From: Actinomycetes bacterium
Lineage (GTDB): Bacteria; Actinomycetota; Acidimicrobiia; Acidimicrobiales; RAAP-2
Length of the DNA stretch: 64,000 nucleotides
Assembly (NCBI GenBank): GCA_021779735.1
Contig: JAJYAC010000002.1
Coordinates: forward strand, 1-64,000
Reading direction: 5' to 3'
Every line of letters begins with the position of its first letter. Position 1 is the stretch's first letter. Under the pieces are notes generated by a model, which was not told where the DNA came from, did no database searches, and worked only from the letters and a program-made list of their open reading frames with translations. Made by a program: the position numbers and the translations under genes. This document shows positions 10,777 to 18,462 of this stretch, piece by piece.

Positions 10777-11928
10777 ATGAAGGTCAAGGCCGCCGTCGTC
10801 AGCGAACTCAACGGACCCTGGCGCACCGAGACGATCGACATCGACGAGCCGCACGCGTTTGAAGTTCGCGTCAAGATGGCTTTCTCGGGCATGTGCCACT
10901 CCGATGAGCACTTGCGCACGGGCGACATGGCCCAGGACCCGATGGTCCTCGAGATGATCTCGGGGCGCTCTTCGATGTTTCCCATCGTCGGCGGTCACGA
11001 GGGATCGGGCGTCGTCGAGGAGGTCGGACCCGGTGTCACCGCAGTCAAGCCCGGCGACCACGTGGCGGTCTCCTTTGTGCCCAGTTGCGGACGCTGCGAC
11101 TTCTGCGCGTCGGGACGTCAGTACCTGTGCGACATGTCGGCGACGACGTTGGCGGGTCCGATGATCTCCGACGGCACCTGGCGCCACCACCTAGACGGGG
11201 TGGACCTGAATCGCATGGCCCAGCTCGGCACGTTCAGTGAGTACATCGTCGTGCACGAGGCGTCACTCGTACCTATCGCGCCCTGGTTCGACTTGCGCGC
11301 GGCGGCGCTGATCTCCTGTGGCATCTCGACCGGCTTTGGCTCGGCGGTGAAGCGTGGGGGGGTCAAGCCCGGCGACACCGTGGCGGTGATCGGCTGCGGG
11401 GGAGTGGGATCGGGGGCGATCCAGGGCGCACGTCACGCCGGCGCGCGCGCGGTGATCGCCATCGACACCAACGAGTCAAAGGTCGAGCGCGCGCTCAAGA
11501 TCGGCGCGACCCACGGGTGCGCGACGACTCTGGACGCCGCCTTCAACATCCTGCCCGAGCTGACTTCGGGCAAGAACTGCGACGTCGTGATCATCACGAC
11601 GGGTGTACTCACGAGCGAGCTCGTCGAGCAGGCGCGCGCCATCACCGCCAAGGGTGGAGTCATCGTGGCGACCTCGATCGCGCCCTACAACCAGACCTCG
11701 GTCGACCTCAACCTCTTCATGCTCTCGATGTACAACCAGGAGCTGCGCGGCACGGTCTTTGGTTCGGAGAACCCCAAGGCGCAGATCCCCACTCTGTTGC
11801 GCCTCTACAGCGAGGGCAGCCTCATCATTGACGAGTTGATCACGCGCGAGTACAGCCTCGACGAAGTACAACAGGGATACGACGACCTGGCCTCCGGCAC
11901 CAACGTGCGCGGGGTCGTGCGCTTCTAG
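10777..11928 (+). CDS. Zn-dependent (NDMA-type, mycofactocin-linked) alcohol dehydrogenase
   Basis: A 383-residue medium-chain alcohol dehydrogenase. Catalytic zinc ligands are expected in GMCHSDEH and GGHEGSG, and the structural zinc site is the four-cysteine loop CGRCDFCASGRQYLC. The Rossmann segment is CGGVGSGAIQGA with an acidic residue in AIDTNESK, which favours NAD. The sequence resembles the NDMA-dependent alcohol dehydrogenases, whose tightly bound nicotinamide is recycled by mycofactocin rather than by free NAD. Its place beside mftF/mftA supports that role. The ATG at 10777 follows a strong ggggggaatt ribosome site. TAGAGT at 10735-10740 could be its -10. The stop overlaps mftF by CTAG. 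Confidence 0.93.
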   Translation: MKVKAAVVSELNGPWRTETIDIDEPHAFEVRVKMAFSGMCHSDEHLRTGDMAQDPMVLEMISGRSSMFPIVGGHEGSGVVEEVGPGVTAVKPGDHVAVSFVPSCGRCDFCASGRQYLCDMSATTLAGPMISDGTWRHHLDGVDLNRMAQLGTFSEYIVVHEASLVPIAPWFDLRAAALISCGISTGFGSAVKRGGVKPGDTVAVIGCGGVGSGAIQGARHAGARAVIAIDTNESKVERALKIGATHGCATTLDAAFNILPELTSGKNCDVVIITTGVLTSELVEQARAITAKGGVIVATSIAPYNQTSVDLNLFMLSMYNQELRGTVFGSENPKAQIPTLLRLYSEGSLIIDELITREYSLDEVQQGYDDLASGTNVRGVVRF

Positions 11929-13331
11929 GGTCGACCCAGGCGCTGAGCGACGAGTCGGTCGAGACCGCGAATTTCGGGGGTGAGGGCCGTCAGCGAGCGC
12001 TCGGTCCACGCGCCACGCCACAGGCCGACGTTGTAGGCGAGGTCGTCGAGCGCGCCGAGGAGCACGTGACTCGCGCGCGGACGTGACTCGCGCCAGCGCC
12101 AGAGTGTGCCGAGGACCCACAGGGCGAGGACTCGTCGACGCGCGCGCGCGCGCAGTACCCCCACGAGCAGAAGCGGCGCGTAACTGCGCGAAAGAGCGCG
12201 CGCGCTCGCGCCCAGTCCCCGTGAGAGGGCTCGTAGGGTGAGAGAGGTCGCGACTCGCGACTCGCCGTCGAGGCGTTCGGTGAGATCTTCTCGCAGGCGC
12301 CGCGCCGTGGCGAGCCCGGCGACGGGTCGGCCCGTGAAGAAGAGGCTCCAGGTAGAGAGGGTCGCGACGTCGGCGCGCAAGGGCGCCAAGCGTGTGCCGT
12401 GGCGCGCGGCCAGCGGCCCCGCAGACTGACCGTAGGCGACGCGTTGGGCGAACCACTCGCGCCACGTATCGCGCGGGTGATGGGCGACGAGGACGCGCGC
12501 CTCGTAGCGCACGAGCCATCCGGCGCCGTCGAGACGCCACACGAGGTCGACGTCCTCGCCCACGCGCAACTTGTCGTCGAAGCCGTCCCCGAGTGCGCGC
12601 CGACGTGCGAGCAGGCTCGCGGCGGGAACGTAGGAGACGGCGCCGCCGGGGCGCACGACCCCCGAGTGGGGACCCAGGTCGAGGGGACTCGCGACGCGTT
12701 CGAAGCGCTCGCGCCAGCGAGAGCCACCGGGACCCGTAATGCGCGGAGCCACCGCACCGACGCGTGGGTCGCCCAGGTGACGGGCGAGACGCGCGAGGAC
12801 GCCCGCCGCGTCGTCGAGGTCGACGTCGGCGTCGAGGAACCACACGAGCGCTCGGGTGGTCGCGCGTAGTCCCGCATTTCTCGCCCCCGCCGGCCCCACG
12901 TTGCGTTCGAGGCGAACGAGCGTCGCCCCCGCCGCTGCCGCCGCGACCGCGACGCTCGCCGCGTCGTGCGAGGCGTCGTCGACGATCGTGACGTGGAGTC
13001 CGTCGAGGTGGGCGAGGAGAGCTGCGAGGCGGGGCTCATCGTGCGTGACGATGACGACGTCGACGTCGTCGACGACGTCGACCAGGGGCCAGCGAGGCTC
13101 CACGAGCCCCTGGTCGGTGAGCGTGCGCGCGAGAACTTCGCTGCCCGGCTCAACGAACCCACCCTCGCGCCAGCTCTCGACGACGCGAGCGGCGCCGCTG
13201 GAGAGTCGCACGAGGCGCCAGGGTGAGCCACCGGCGAGGAAGCGAGTGTCGTAGATGGTGACGCCGTCGGCGAGCGCGAGCGGCGTACCGGCGGCAATGG
13301 GCGCCTCAGAGGGTGAGGGGGCGTCGGCCAT
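11925..13331 (-). CDS. mftF: Mycofactocin system glycosyltransferase MftF
   Basis: A 468-residue protein with a family-2 glycosyltransferase domain in its middle (IVDDASHDAASVAV, ERNVGPAGARNAGL, and WFLDADVDLDD with the DxD metal motif). A PqqD-like N-terminal region precedes it and hydrophobic segments lie toward the C-terminus. In the characterised system MftF adds a beta-glucan chain to premycofactocin, giving the cell-retained form of the redox cofactor. The ATG at 13331 is chosen because MADAPSPSEAPIAAGTPLALADG begins the conserved protein; the open frame upstream is antisense to mftA. It is transcribed divergently from mftA, with only 67 bp between the two starts, so both promoters must overlap. 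Confidence 0.93.
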   Translation of the reverse strand: MADAPSPSEAPIAAGTPLALADGVTIYDTRFLAGGSPWRLVRLSSGAARVVESWREGGFVEPGSEVLARTLTDQGLVEPRWPLVDVVDDVDVVIVTHDEPRLAALLAHLDGLHVTIVDDASHDAASVAVAAAAAGATLVRLERNVGPAGARNAGLRATTRALVWFLDADVDLDDAAGVLARLARHLGDPRVGAVAPRITGPGGSRWRERFERVASPLDLGPHSGVVRPGGAVSYVPAASLLARRRALGDGFDDKLRVGEDVDLVWRLDGAGWLVRYEARVLVAHHPRDTWREWFAQRVAYGQSAGPLAARHGTRLAPLRADVATLSTWSLFFTGRPVAGLATARRLREDLTERLDGESRVATSLTLRALSRGLGASARALSRSYAPLLLVGVLRARARRRVLALWVLGTLWRWRESRPRASHVLLGALDDLAYNVGLWRGAWTERSLTALTPEIRGLDRLVAQRLGRP

Positions 13332-13398
13332 GGCCGAAGTTTGCCACGGTGTTCGCCTCGGAGGCGACTCAGCGGGCAGAATGGTGCGGGGAGGCGAC

Positions 13399-13500
13399 GT
13401 GTCAATCGAGACTCTGGTACCAGAAGGCGACGTGAACGACGAGAGCGAGGAGTTGCTCGTCGAGGAAATCTCCATCGACGGTCTGTGCGGGGTCTACTAG
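13399..13500 (+). CDS. mftA: Mycofactocin precursor peptide MftA
   Basis: A 33-residue ribosomal peptide that is the source of the redox cofactor mycofactocin. The acidic leader (EGDVNDESEELLVEEIS) ends in the core IDGLCGVY. In the known pathway MftB presents the peptide, MftC decarboxylates and crosslinks the terminal Val-Tyr, and that dipeptide is then released and oxidised to premycofactocin. The GTG at 13399 is preferred because ggggagg lies four bases upstream; an in-frame ATG at 13381 would add six residues. Most precursors read IDGMCGVY, so Leu replaces Met here. It is immediately followed by mftB (4-bp gap). The gene is short enough to be missed by many gene callers. Confidence 0.93.
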   Translation: MSIETLVPEGDVNDESEELLVEEISIDGLCGVY

Positions 13501-13504
13501 AACG

Positions 13505-13783
13505 GTGAGCCTCGTCGACGCGCACTTCGACGTGTCGCGCGCGTGGCGTCTCAGCGCGAGGGTGTCACTTCGCGAGGAGACCTTCGGCGCACTCGCCTAC
13601 CACCACGACTCGCGACGCCTCGTCTTTCTCAAGTCGCCGACGCTGGTCTCGCTCGTGCGCTCTCTGGGTGACTACGACAGCGCCGCGGCCGCGATCGACG
13701 AACAAGTGACCGAGTCTCAACGCCCGCGATACGAACGCGCGCTGAGCGACCTCGCGCAGGCCGGAGTGCTCGATGCCAATTGA
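13505..13783 (+). CDS. mftB: Mycofactocin biosynthesis chaperone MftB
   Basis: A 92-residue PqqD-like RiPP recognition element that binds the MftA leader and delivers it to the radical SAM enzyme MftC. The sequence WRLSARVSLREETFGALAYHHDSRRLVFLKSP matches the beta-rich N-terminal half of this family. The C-terminal helix contains the ERALSDLAQAGVL segment. The GTG start lies 4 bp after the mftA stop, and the 3' end overlaps mftC by 11 bp, so translation is probably coupled. Confidence 0.93.
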   Translation: MSLVDAHFDVSRAWRLSARVSLREETFGALAYHHDSRRLVFLKSPTLVSLVRSLGDYDSAAAAIDEQVTESQRPRYERALSDLAQAGVLDAN

Positions 13784-14888
13784 GTCGACTCTGCGCACGC
13801 GCTTTGAGCGAGGACTCGCCGCGCCGATCTGTCTGACGTGGGAGCTGACCTACGCGTGCAACCTCGCGTGCACGCACTGCCTGTCGTCGTCAGGTCGACG
13901 CGACCCGAGGGAGCTGTCGCGCGCCGAGGCGCTCGCGCTCGTCGACGAGATCGCCGCGATGCAGATCTTCTACATCAACATCGGCGGCGGTGAGCCCATG
14001 ATGCGTGAGGACTTCTTCGAGATCGTCGAGCACGCCGTCGCGCGTCACGTGGGCGTGAAGTTCTCCACCAACGGGACGCGCCTCGACGCCGCGGCCGCGC
14101 GCCGCTTGGCCTCGACGGACTACCTCGACGTGCAGATCTCGCTCGACGGCGTGGACGAGTTGACCAACGACGCGATCCGCGGGCTCGGGAGTTACGAGCG
14201 CGCGCGGCGAGCGATGGACAACCTCGCGGCGGCGAATTTCGGTGAGTTCAAGATCTCGGTGGTGATGACGCGCCACAACGTCGCCCAGCTCGACGAGTTC
14301 GCCGCGCTCGCCGCGCACTATGGAGCGCAACTTCGCCTCACGCGTCTGCGACCTTCGGGCCGCGGCGCCCAGGTGTGGGACGAGCTGCGCCCCAGCGCCC
14401 AGGACAATCGCGACCTCTACCAGTGGCTCCTCGCACGCCCCGAGGTCTTGACGGGCGACTCGTTCTTTCACCTCTCGGCTCTCGGCGACCCGCTCGAGGG
14501 GCTCAACCTCTGTGGCGCCGGTCGGGTCGTGTGTCTCATCGATCCGGTGGGCGACGTGTACGCGTGCCCCTTCGTCATCCACGAAGACTTTCGCGCGGGC
14601 AGTGTGCGCGAGGCGGGATTTGCTCCGCTGTGGCGCGATAGCGCGCTCTTCGCCTCGCTACGCGAGCCGGGCAGTGCGGGCGCGTGCGCCTCCTGCGGTT
14701 CCTTTGACGCCTGTCGCGGCGGGTGCATGGCGGCCAAGTTCTTCACCGGTCTCGAGCTCGCCGACCCCGACCCCGAGTGCGTCTTCGGCCACGGCGAGAC
14801 GGCTCTGGCCCAACGACACGGTGAGCGCCCGACGCCGACACCGGATCACTCTCGGCGCGTGGCGCTCGTCTTGTCGCCTCGTCGCTAG
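13773..14888 (+). CDS. mftC: Mycofactocin radical SAM maturase MftC
   Basis: A 371-residue radical SAM/SPASM enzyme that oxidatively decarboxylates the terminal Tyr of MftA and then joins it to the adjacent Val. The SAM-binding cluster motif CxxxCxxC is C29-C33-C36 (CNLACTHC). IGGGEPMM is the conserved GGEP loop. The C-terminal SPASM domain supplies further cysteines (LCGAGRVVC, ACPF, CASCGSFDACRGGC, ECVFG) for auxiliary [4Fe-4S] clusters. The ATG at 13773 lies inside the end of mftB. Length and motif order match the family. Confidence 0.96.
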   Translation: MPIESTLRTRFERGLAAPICLTWELTYACNLACTHCLSSSGRRDPRELSRAEALALVDEIAAMQIFYINIGGGEPMMREDFFEIVEHAVARHVGVKFSTNGTRLDAAAARRLASTDYLDVQISLDGVDELTNDAIRGLGSYERARRAMDNLAAANFGEFKISVVMTRHNVAQLDEFAALAAHYGAQLRLTRLRPSGRGAQVWDELRPSAQDNRDLYQWLLARPEVLTGDSFFHLSALGDPLEGLNLCGAGRVVCLIDPVGDVYACPFVIHEDFRAGSVREAGFAPLWRDSALFASLREPGSAGACASCGSFDACRGGCMAAKFFTGLELADPDPECVFGHGETALAQRHGERPTPTPDHSRRVALVLSPRR

Positions 14889-14925
14889 CGACCCTCGGGT
14901 AGTCTCGGCACGAAAGGGGGGTGAC

Positions 14926-16098
14926 GTGGCCACGAAGTGGTTTGAGACCGTGGCCGTGGCGCAGCGTCGCGCGAAGCGCCGCCTGCCGTCCTCGGTGTAC
15001 GGCGCCCTGGTGGCCGGCTCAGAGAAGGGCCTCACGAGTGCTGACAACACGGCCTCCTTCGATGAGCTGGGCTTCGCCCCCCACGTGGCCGGCAACCACG
15101 CCACGCGCGAACTCGCAACGAGCGTCATGGGTTCGTCGCTCTCGATGCCGGTCCTGCTCTCTCCCACCGGAGTCCAGGCGGTCCATCCCGAGGGTGAGGT
15201 GGCCGTCGCGCGCGCCGCGGCTAGCCGTGGCGTCGCCATGGGACTGTCGTCCTTTGCGAGCAAGTCCCTCGAAGAGGTGTGCGCGGTCGGCGCCCCGGTC
15301 TTCTTTCAGCTCTACTGGTCGGGAGATCGTGACGCCATGCTCCAGCGCATGGAGCGCGCCGCCACGGCGGGCGCGTCGGGCCTCATCGTCACGCTGGACT
15401 GGTCGTTCTCGCACGGACGCGACTGGGGGAGCCCCTGGATTCCCGACGCCGTCACCCTGAAGAACGCCCTCAAGCTCGCCCCCCAAGCGCTCTCGCGCCC
15501 GGCGTGGCTCTGGCGCTTCGTGCGAAGCGGCCACCTGCCCGATCTCACGACGCCCAACATGGCACTGCCCGGGCAGAGCCCCCCGACGTTCTTTGGCGCC
15601 TACTACGAGTGGATGCAGACACCTCCGCCTAGCTGGAGCGACGTGGCCTGGCTGCGCGAACAGTGGGACGGCCCCTTCATGGTCAAGGGGGTGAGCCGCG
15701 TTGACGACGCGCGCCGCGTGCGCGACCTGGGGGCGAGCGCCCTGTCGGTGTCCAACCACGGGGGCAACAACCTCGACGGCACGCCGGCGACGATTCGCAT
15801 CCTGCCCGCGATCGCCGACGCCGTGGGTAGCGAACTTGAAGTCCTCCTCGACGGCGGCGTGCGCCGGGGCAGCGACGTCGTCAAGGCCCTCGCGCTCGGC
15901 GCCCGCGCGGTGATGATCGGTCGCGCGTACCTGTGGGGCCTCTCGGTCAATGGCCAGGGCGGCGTCGAGAACGTGCTCGACGTGCTGCGCGGCGGCCTCG
16001 ACTCGACGCTGTTCGCCCTCGGGCGTTCGTCGGTGAGCGAGTTGACGCGCGAGGACGTCGTCGCGCCGCGTGACTTCTTTCGGGCGCTCGGCGCGTGA
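14926..16098 (+). CDS. mftD: Premycofactocin synthase MftD (FMN-dependent)
   Basis: A 390-residue member of the FMN-dependent alpha-hydroxyacid dehydrogenase family. MftD oxidatively deaminates the Val-Tyr-derived lactam AHDP to premycofactocin, giving the redox-active dione. Diagnostic sequence includes MPVLLSPTGVQAVHPEGE, VKGVSRVDDARR and SNHGGNNLDGTPATI, the active-site His block of the family, followed by the phosphate-binding DGGVRRGSDVVKALALGA. The GTG at 14926 is chosen from the Shine-Dalgarno aaaggggggtgac and because MATKWFETVAVAQRR is a typical N-terminus. The longer open frame upstream is a shadow of mftC. A 37-bp gap follows mftC, and TAGTCT at 14900 could be an internal promoter. 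Confidence 0.94.
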   Translation: MATKWFETVAVAQRRAKRRLPSSVYGALVAGSEKGLTSADNTASFDELGFAPHVAGNHATRELATSVMGSSLSMPVLLSPTGVQAVHPEGEVAVARAAASRGVAMGLSSFASKSLEEVCAVGAPVFFQLYWSGDRDAMLQRMERAATAGASGLIVTLDWSFSHGRDWGSPWIPDAVTLKNALKLAPQALSRPAWLWRFVRSGHLPDLTTPNMALPGQSPPTFFGAYYEWMQTPPPSWSDVAWLREQWDGPFMVKGVSRVDDARRVRDLGASALSVSNHGGNNLDGTPATIRILPAIADAVGSELEVLLDGGVRRGSDVVKALALGARAVMIGRAYLWGLSVNGQGGVENVLDVLRGGLDSTLFALGRSSVSELTREDVVAPRDFFRALGA

Positions 16099-16880
16099 CA
16101 CGCGTCGCCGTCGTCACGGGTGCCGCGCGCGGCATCGGCGCGGCCTGCGTGGACGCCCTCGTGTCTGATGGCTACCGCGTGGTCGCGGTGGATCGCTGTC
16201 GCGACATCCCCGACGTCCCCTACGCCCTCGCCACGCCCGGCGACCTCGACGCTCTGGTCACCCGACACGGTGACCGCGTGCTGGGCCTGGTGGGCGACGT
16301 GCGCAGCGCCACCGACATGGCCCTCGCGGTGGAGACCGCGACGCGTCACTTCGGACGCCTCGACGCGGTGGTGGCCGCGGCGGGCGTCGTGGCGGCCGGC
16401 GGCCCCCTGTGGGAGGCGAGCGACGCCGCGGTTGACGCGGTGTGGTCGGTGAACGTGCTCGGCACGCGCCGCCTGATCGGCGCGGCCGCGCCGGTACTGA
16501 TCGCCAACGGCCACGGCGCGCACTCGCGCATCGTGGCGATCGCCTCGAGCGCAGGCTCGTTGGGACTGCGTCACCTCGCGGCCTACGCCGCCGCCAAGCA
16601 CGCGGTGATTGGTCTCATCCGTTCGGTCGCGATGGACCTCGCCGAGTACGGCGTCACCGCCAACGCCGTCAGCCCCGGCTCGACGCGCACGCCGATACTC
16701 GAAGCCTCGGCCGCGGTCTACGGACTGGCGAGTGGCGAGTCCTTCGCCGCCCAGCAGCCCATCGGGCGACTCATCGAGCCCGCCGAGGTCGCCGCGCTCG
16801 TCTCGTGGCTCTGCTCGGCCCACTCCTCGGCCGTCACCGGAGCCGACCTCGCTGTCGACGGGGGCATGAGCGTCGGGTAG
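16095..16880 (+). CDS. Mycofactocin-coupled short-chain dehydrogenase
   Basis: A 261-residue classical SDR fold oxidoreductase. It has the nucleotide motif TGAARGIG, the catalytic Ser in ASSAGSLG, and YxxxK (YAAAK). The region after the second strand (DRCRDIPDVPYALATPGDLDALV) is longer than in ordinary SDRs. This insert is typical of mycofactocin-coupled SDRs that hold their nicotinamide non-exchangeably. The start GTG overlaps the mftD stop (GTGA), placing it in the mft operon. The substrate, probably a secondary alcohol or a terpenoid/steroid-like alcohol, cannot be read from the sequence. Confidence 0.92.
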   Translation: MTRVAVVTGAARGIGAACVDALVSDGYRVVAVDRCRDIPDVPYALATPGDLDALVTRHGDRVLGLVGDVRSATDMALAVETATRHFGRLDAVVAAAGVVAAGGPLWEASDAAVDAVWSVNVLGTRRLIGAAAPVLIANGHGAHSRIVAIASSAGSLGLRHLAAYAAAKHAVIGLIRSVAMDLAEYGVTANAVSPGSTRTPILEASAAVYGLASGESFAAQQPIGRLIEPAEVAALVSWLCSAHSSAVTGADLAVDGGMSVG

Positions 16881-16890
16881 GTGTAGGATC

Positions 16891-16911
16891 TTTCGCTCTA
16901 GAAGAGTGAAA
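16891..16911 (+). promoter_or_regulatory. Inverted repeat/5' hairpin before homospermidine synthase
   Basis: Two 9-base arms, TTTCGCTCT and AGAGTGAAA, are separated by three bases and pair perfectly apart from one G-T wobble. TAGGAT at 16885-16890 is a plausible -10, which would put the arms at the very 5' end of the mRNA, directly before the gaggt ribosome site. It could be an mRNA-stabilising hairpin, an operator, or a weak end-of-operon structure for the mft genes. Confidence 0.4.
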
Positions 16912-16922
16912 TGAGGTCCTAA

Positions 16923-18383
16923 TTGAGTGAATCCCCGATGCCGGGTCGTGTCGTCGTGTTGGGCTGTGGTTCGGTGGCCCAGTGTCTCATCCCACTGATG
17001 ATCGACCACTTCTCCCTGGCACCTGATCGCGTGACGGTGCTCGAGAGTCGCGACAATCGTGAGCGCATTGCGTCGTCAATCGCCCGAGGGGTTCACTACC
17101 AACAGTTAGAGATCACGCGAGAGAACCTGACCGACGTGCTGGGAGCGCACCTGGGTCGCGGCGACGTGCTCGTCGACCTCGCCTGGAACATCGGGCTTGC
17201 GGACCTGCTCGAGTGGTGCCGGGCGAACGAGGTGCGCTACCTCAACACGAGCGTCGAGGTCTGGGACCCCTACGACGAGCCCGGCGCGACGAGCCCGCAG
17301 GCGCGCACCCTCTACTGGCGCCACATGGCGATGCGTCGACAGATCGCGAGTTGGCAGAGTAACGACGGCCCGTCGGCGGTCGTCGAACACGGCGCGAACC
17401 CCGGACTCGTGAGCCACTACGTCAAGAGAGCCCTCGTCGAGATCGCCGCGGCCGTTCAGGCCGACGGGTACTTTCCCGAGCGTCACGAGGCGATCCGCGC
17501 CGCAATCGCCGCGCGACGCTTCAACGAGGTCGCAATGCTGCTCGAGGTCAAGGCCATTCACATCGCCGAGCGCGACACGCAGGTGGCCAAGCGCCCCAAG
17601 GAGGTCGGAGAGTTCGTCAACACCTGGAGCGTCGACGGATTCTACGAAGAGGGTGTCGCCCCGGCCGAGGTGGGCTGGGGCACGCACGAAAAGACGCTGC
17701 CGAGCCTCGCTCTCACGCACGAGGGCGAGGGCCCGCTCAATCAGATCTGCTTCGCCCAGATGGCTCACAAGACCCTCGTGCGCTCGAGAACGCCGTCGGG
17801 ACCCATCGTCGGCATGGTCATTCGCCACGGCGAGGCCTTCACGATCTGCGACCACTTGACGGTCTGGGACGGCGAGACAGCGATCTACCGACCGACCGTG
17901 CACTACGCGTACTGCCCGAGCGACCTCGCCTGGGCGAGCTTCGTCGAGCTCGAGGGTCACGACTACGCCTACCCGGTCAATCAGCGCATCATGAACGACG
18001 AGATCGTGAGTGGGCGCGACGAGCTCGGCGTGTTGCTGATGGGGCACCCCTACGGCGCGTGGTGGACGGGGATGCAGACCTCCATTGAGGAAGCCCGCGC
18101 CGTGGCGCCCCACCAGAACGCCACGACGATTCAAGTCGCCGCGTCGATCCTCGGGGCGCTCGACTGGCTGGTTCGCCACCCCCACGAGGGTGTGCGCGTC
18201 CCCGACGAGCTGCCCTTTGAGGACGTGCTCGCCGTCGCGGAGCCCTACGTGGGCACGACGTGGTCGGGACCCATCGACTGGGACCCCGTGTCGACGCACA
18301 CCGACTGGTTCGACCGCTGGTCGGGGCGCACCTACGACCTCGAGGACCCGTGGCAGTTCACGAATTTCCTCGTTGGCCCCTAG
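16923..18383 (+). CDS. Homospermidine synthase-like (saccharopine dehydrogenase family)
   Basis: A 486-residue NAD-dependent enzyme similar to bacterial homospermidine synthase, which joins putrescine units to form sym-homospermidine. The N-terminal Rossmann segment is GRVVVLGCGSVAQCLIPLMIDHF, with VTVLESRDNRE as the next strand. WNIGLADLLEWC, YLNTSVEVWDPY and VVEHGANPGLVSHYVKRAL match the family, and the overall length is right. The TTG start at 16923 is supported by gaggt about six bases upstream; an ATG at 16938 is the alternative. It lies 42 bp after the mycofactocin SDR with its own putative promoter and hairpin, so co-regulation with the mft genes is possible but not shown. Confidence 0.85.
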   Translation: MSESPMPGRVVVLGCGSVAQCLIPLMIDHFSLAPDRVTVLESRDNRERIASSIARGVHYQQLEITRENLTDVLGAHLGRGDVLVDLAWNIGLADLLEWCRANEVRYLNTSVEVWDPYDEPGATSPQARTLYWRHMAMRRQIASWQSNDGPSAVVEHGANPGLVSHYVKRALVEIAAAVQADGYFPERHEAIRAAIAARRFNEVAMLLEVKAIHIAERDTQVAKRPKEVGEFVNTWSVDGFYEEGVAPAEVGWGTHEKTLPSLALTHEGEGPLNQICFAQMAHKTLVRSRTPSGPIVGMVIRHGEAFTICDHLTVWDGETAIYRPTVHYAYCPSDLAWASFVELEGHDYAYPVNQRIMNDEIVSGRDELGVLLMGHPYGAWWTGMQTSIEEARAVAPHQNATTIQVAASILGALDWLVRHPHEGVRVPDELPFEDVLAVAEPYVGTTWSGPIDWDPVSTHTDWFDRWSGRTYDLEDPWQFTNFLVGP

Positions 18384-18462
18384 GGTCGTGCGCGTCCGGC
18401 CATCGAGTCAGTGAGCGTCCCACACGAGTTAGCCTGATAGGCAGAAATCTCGAAAAGGTGGG

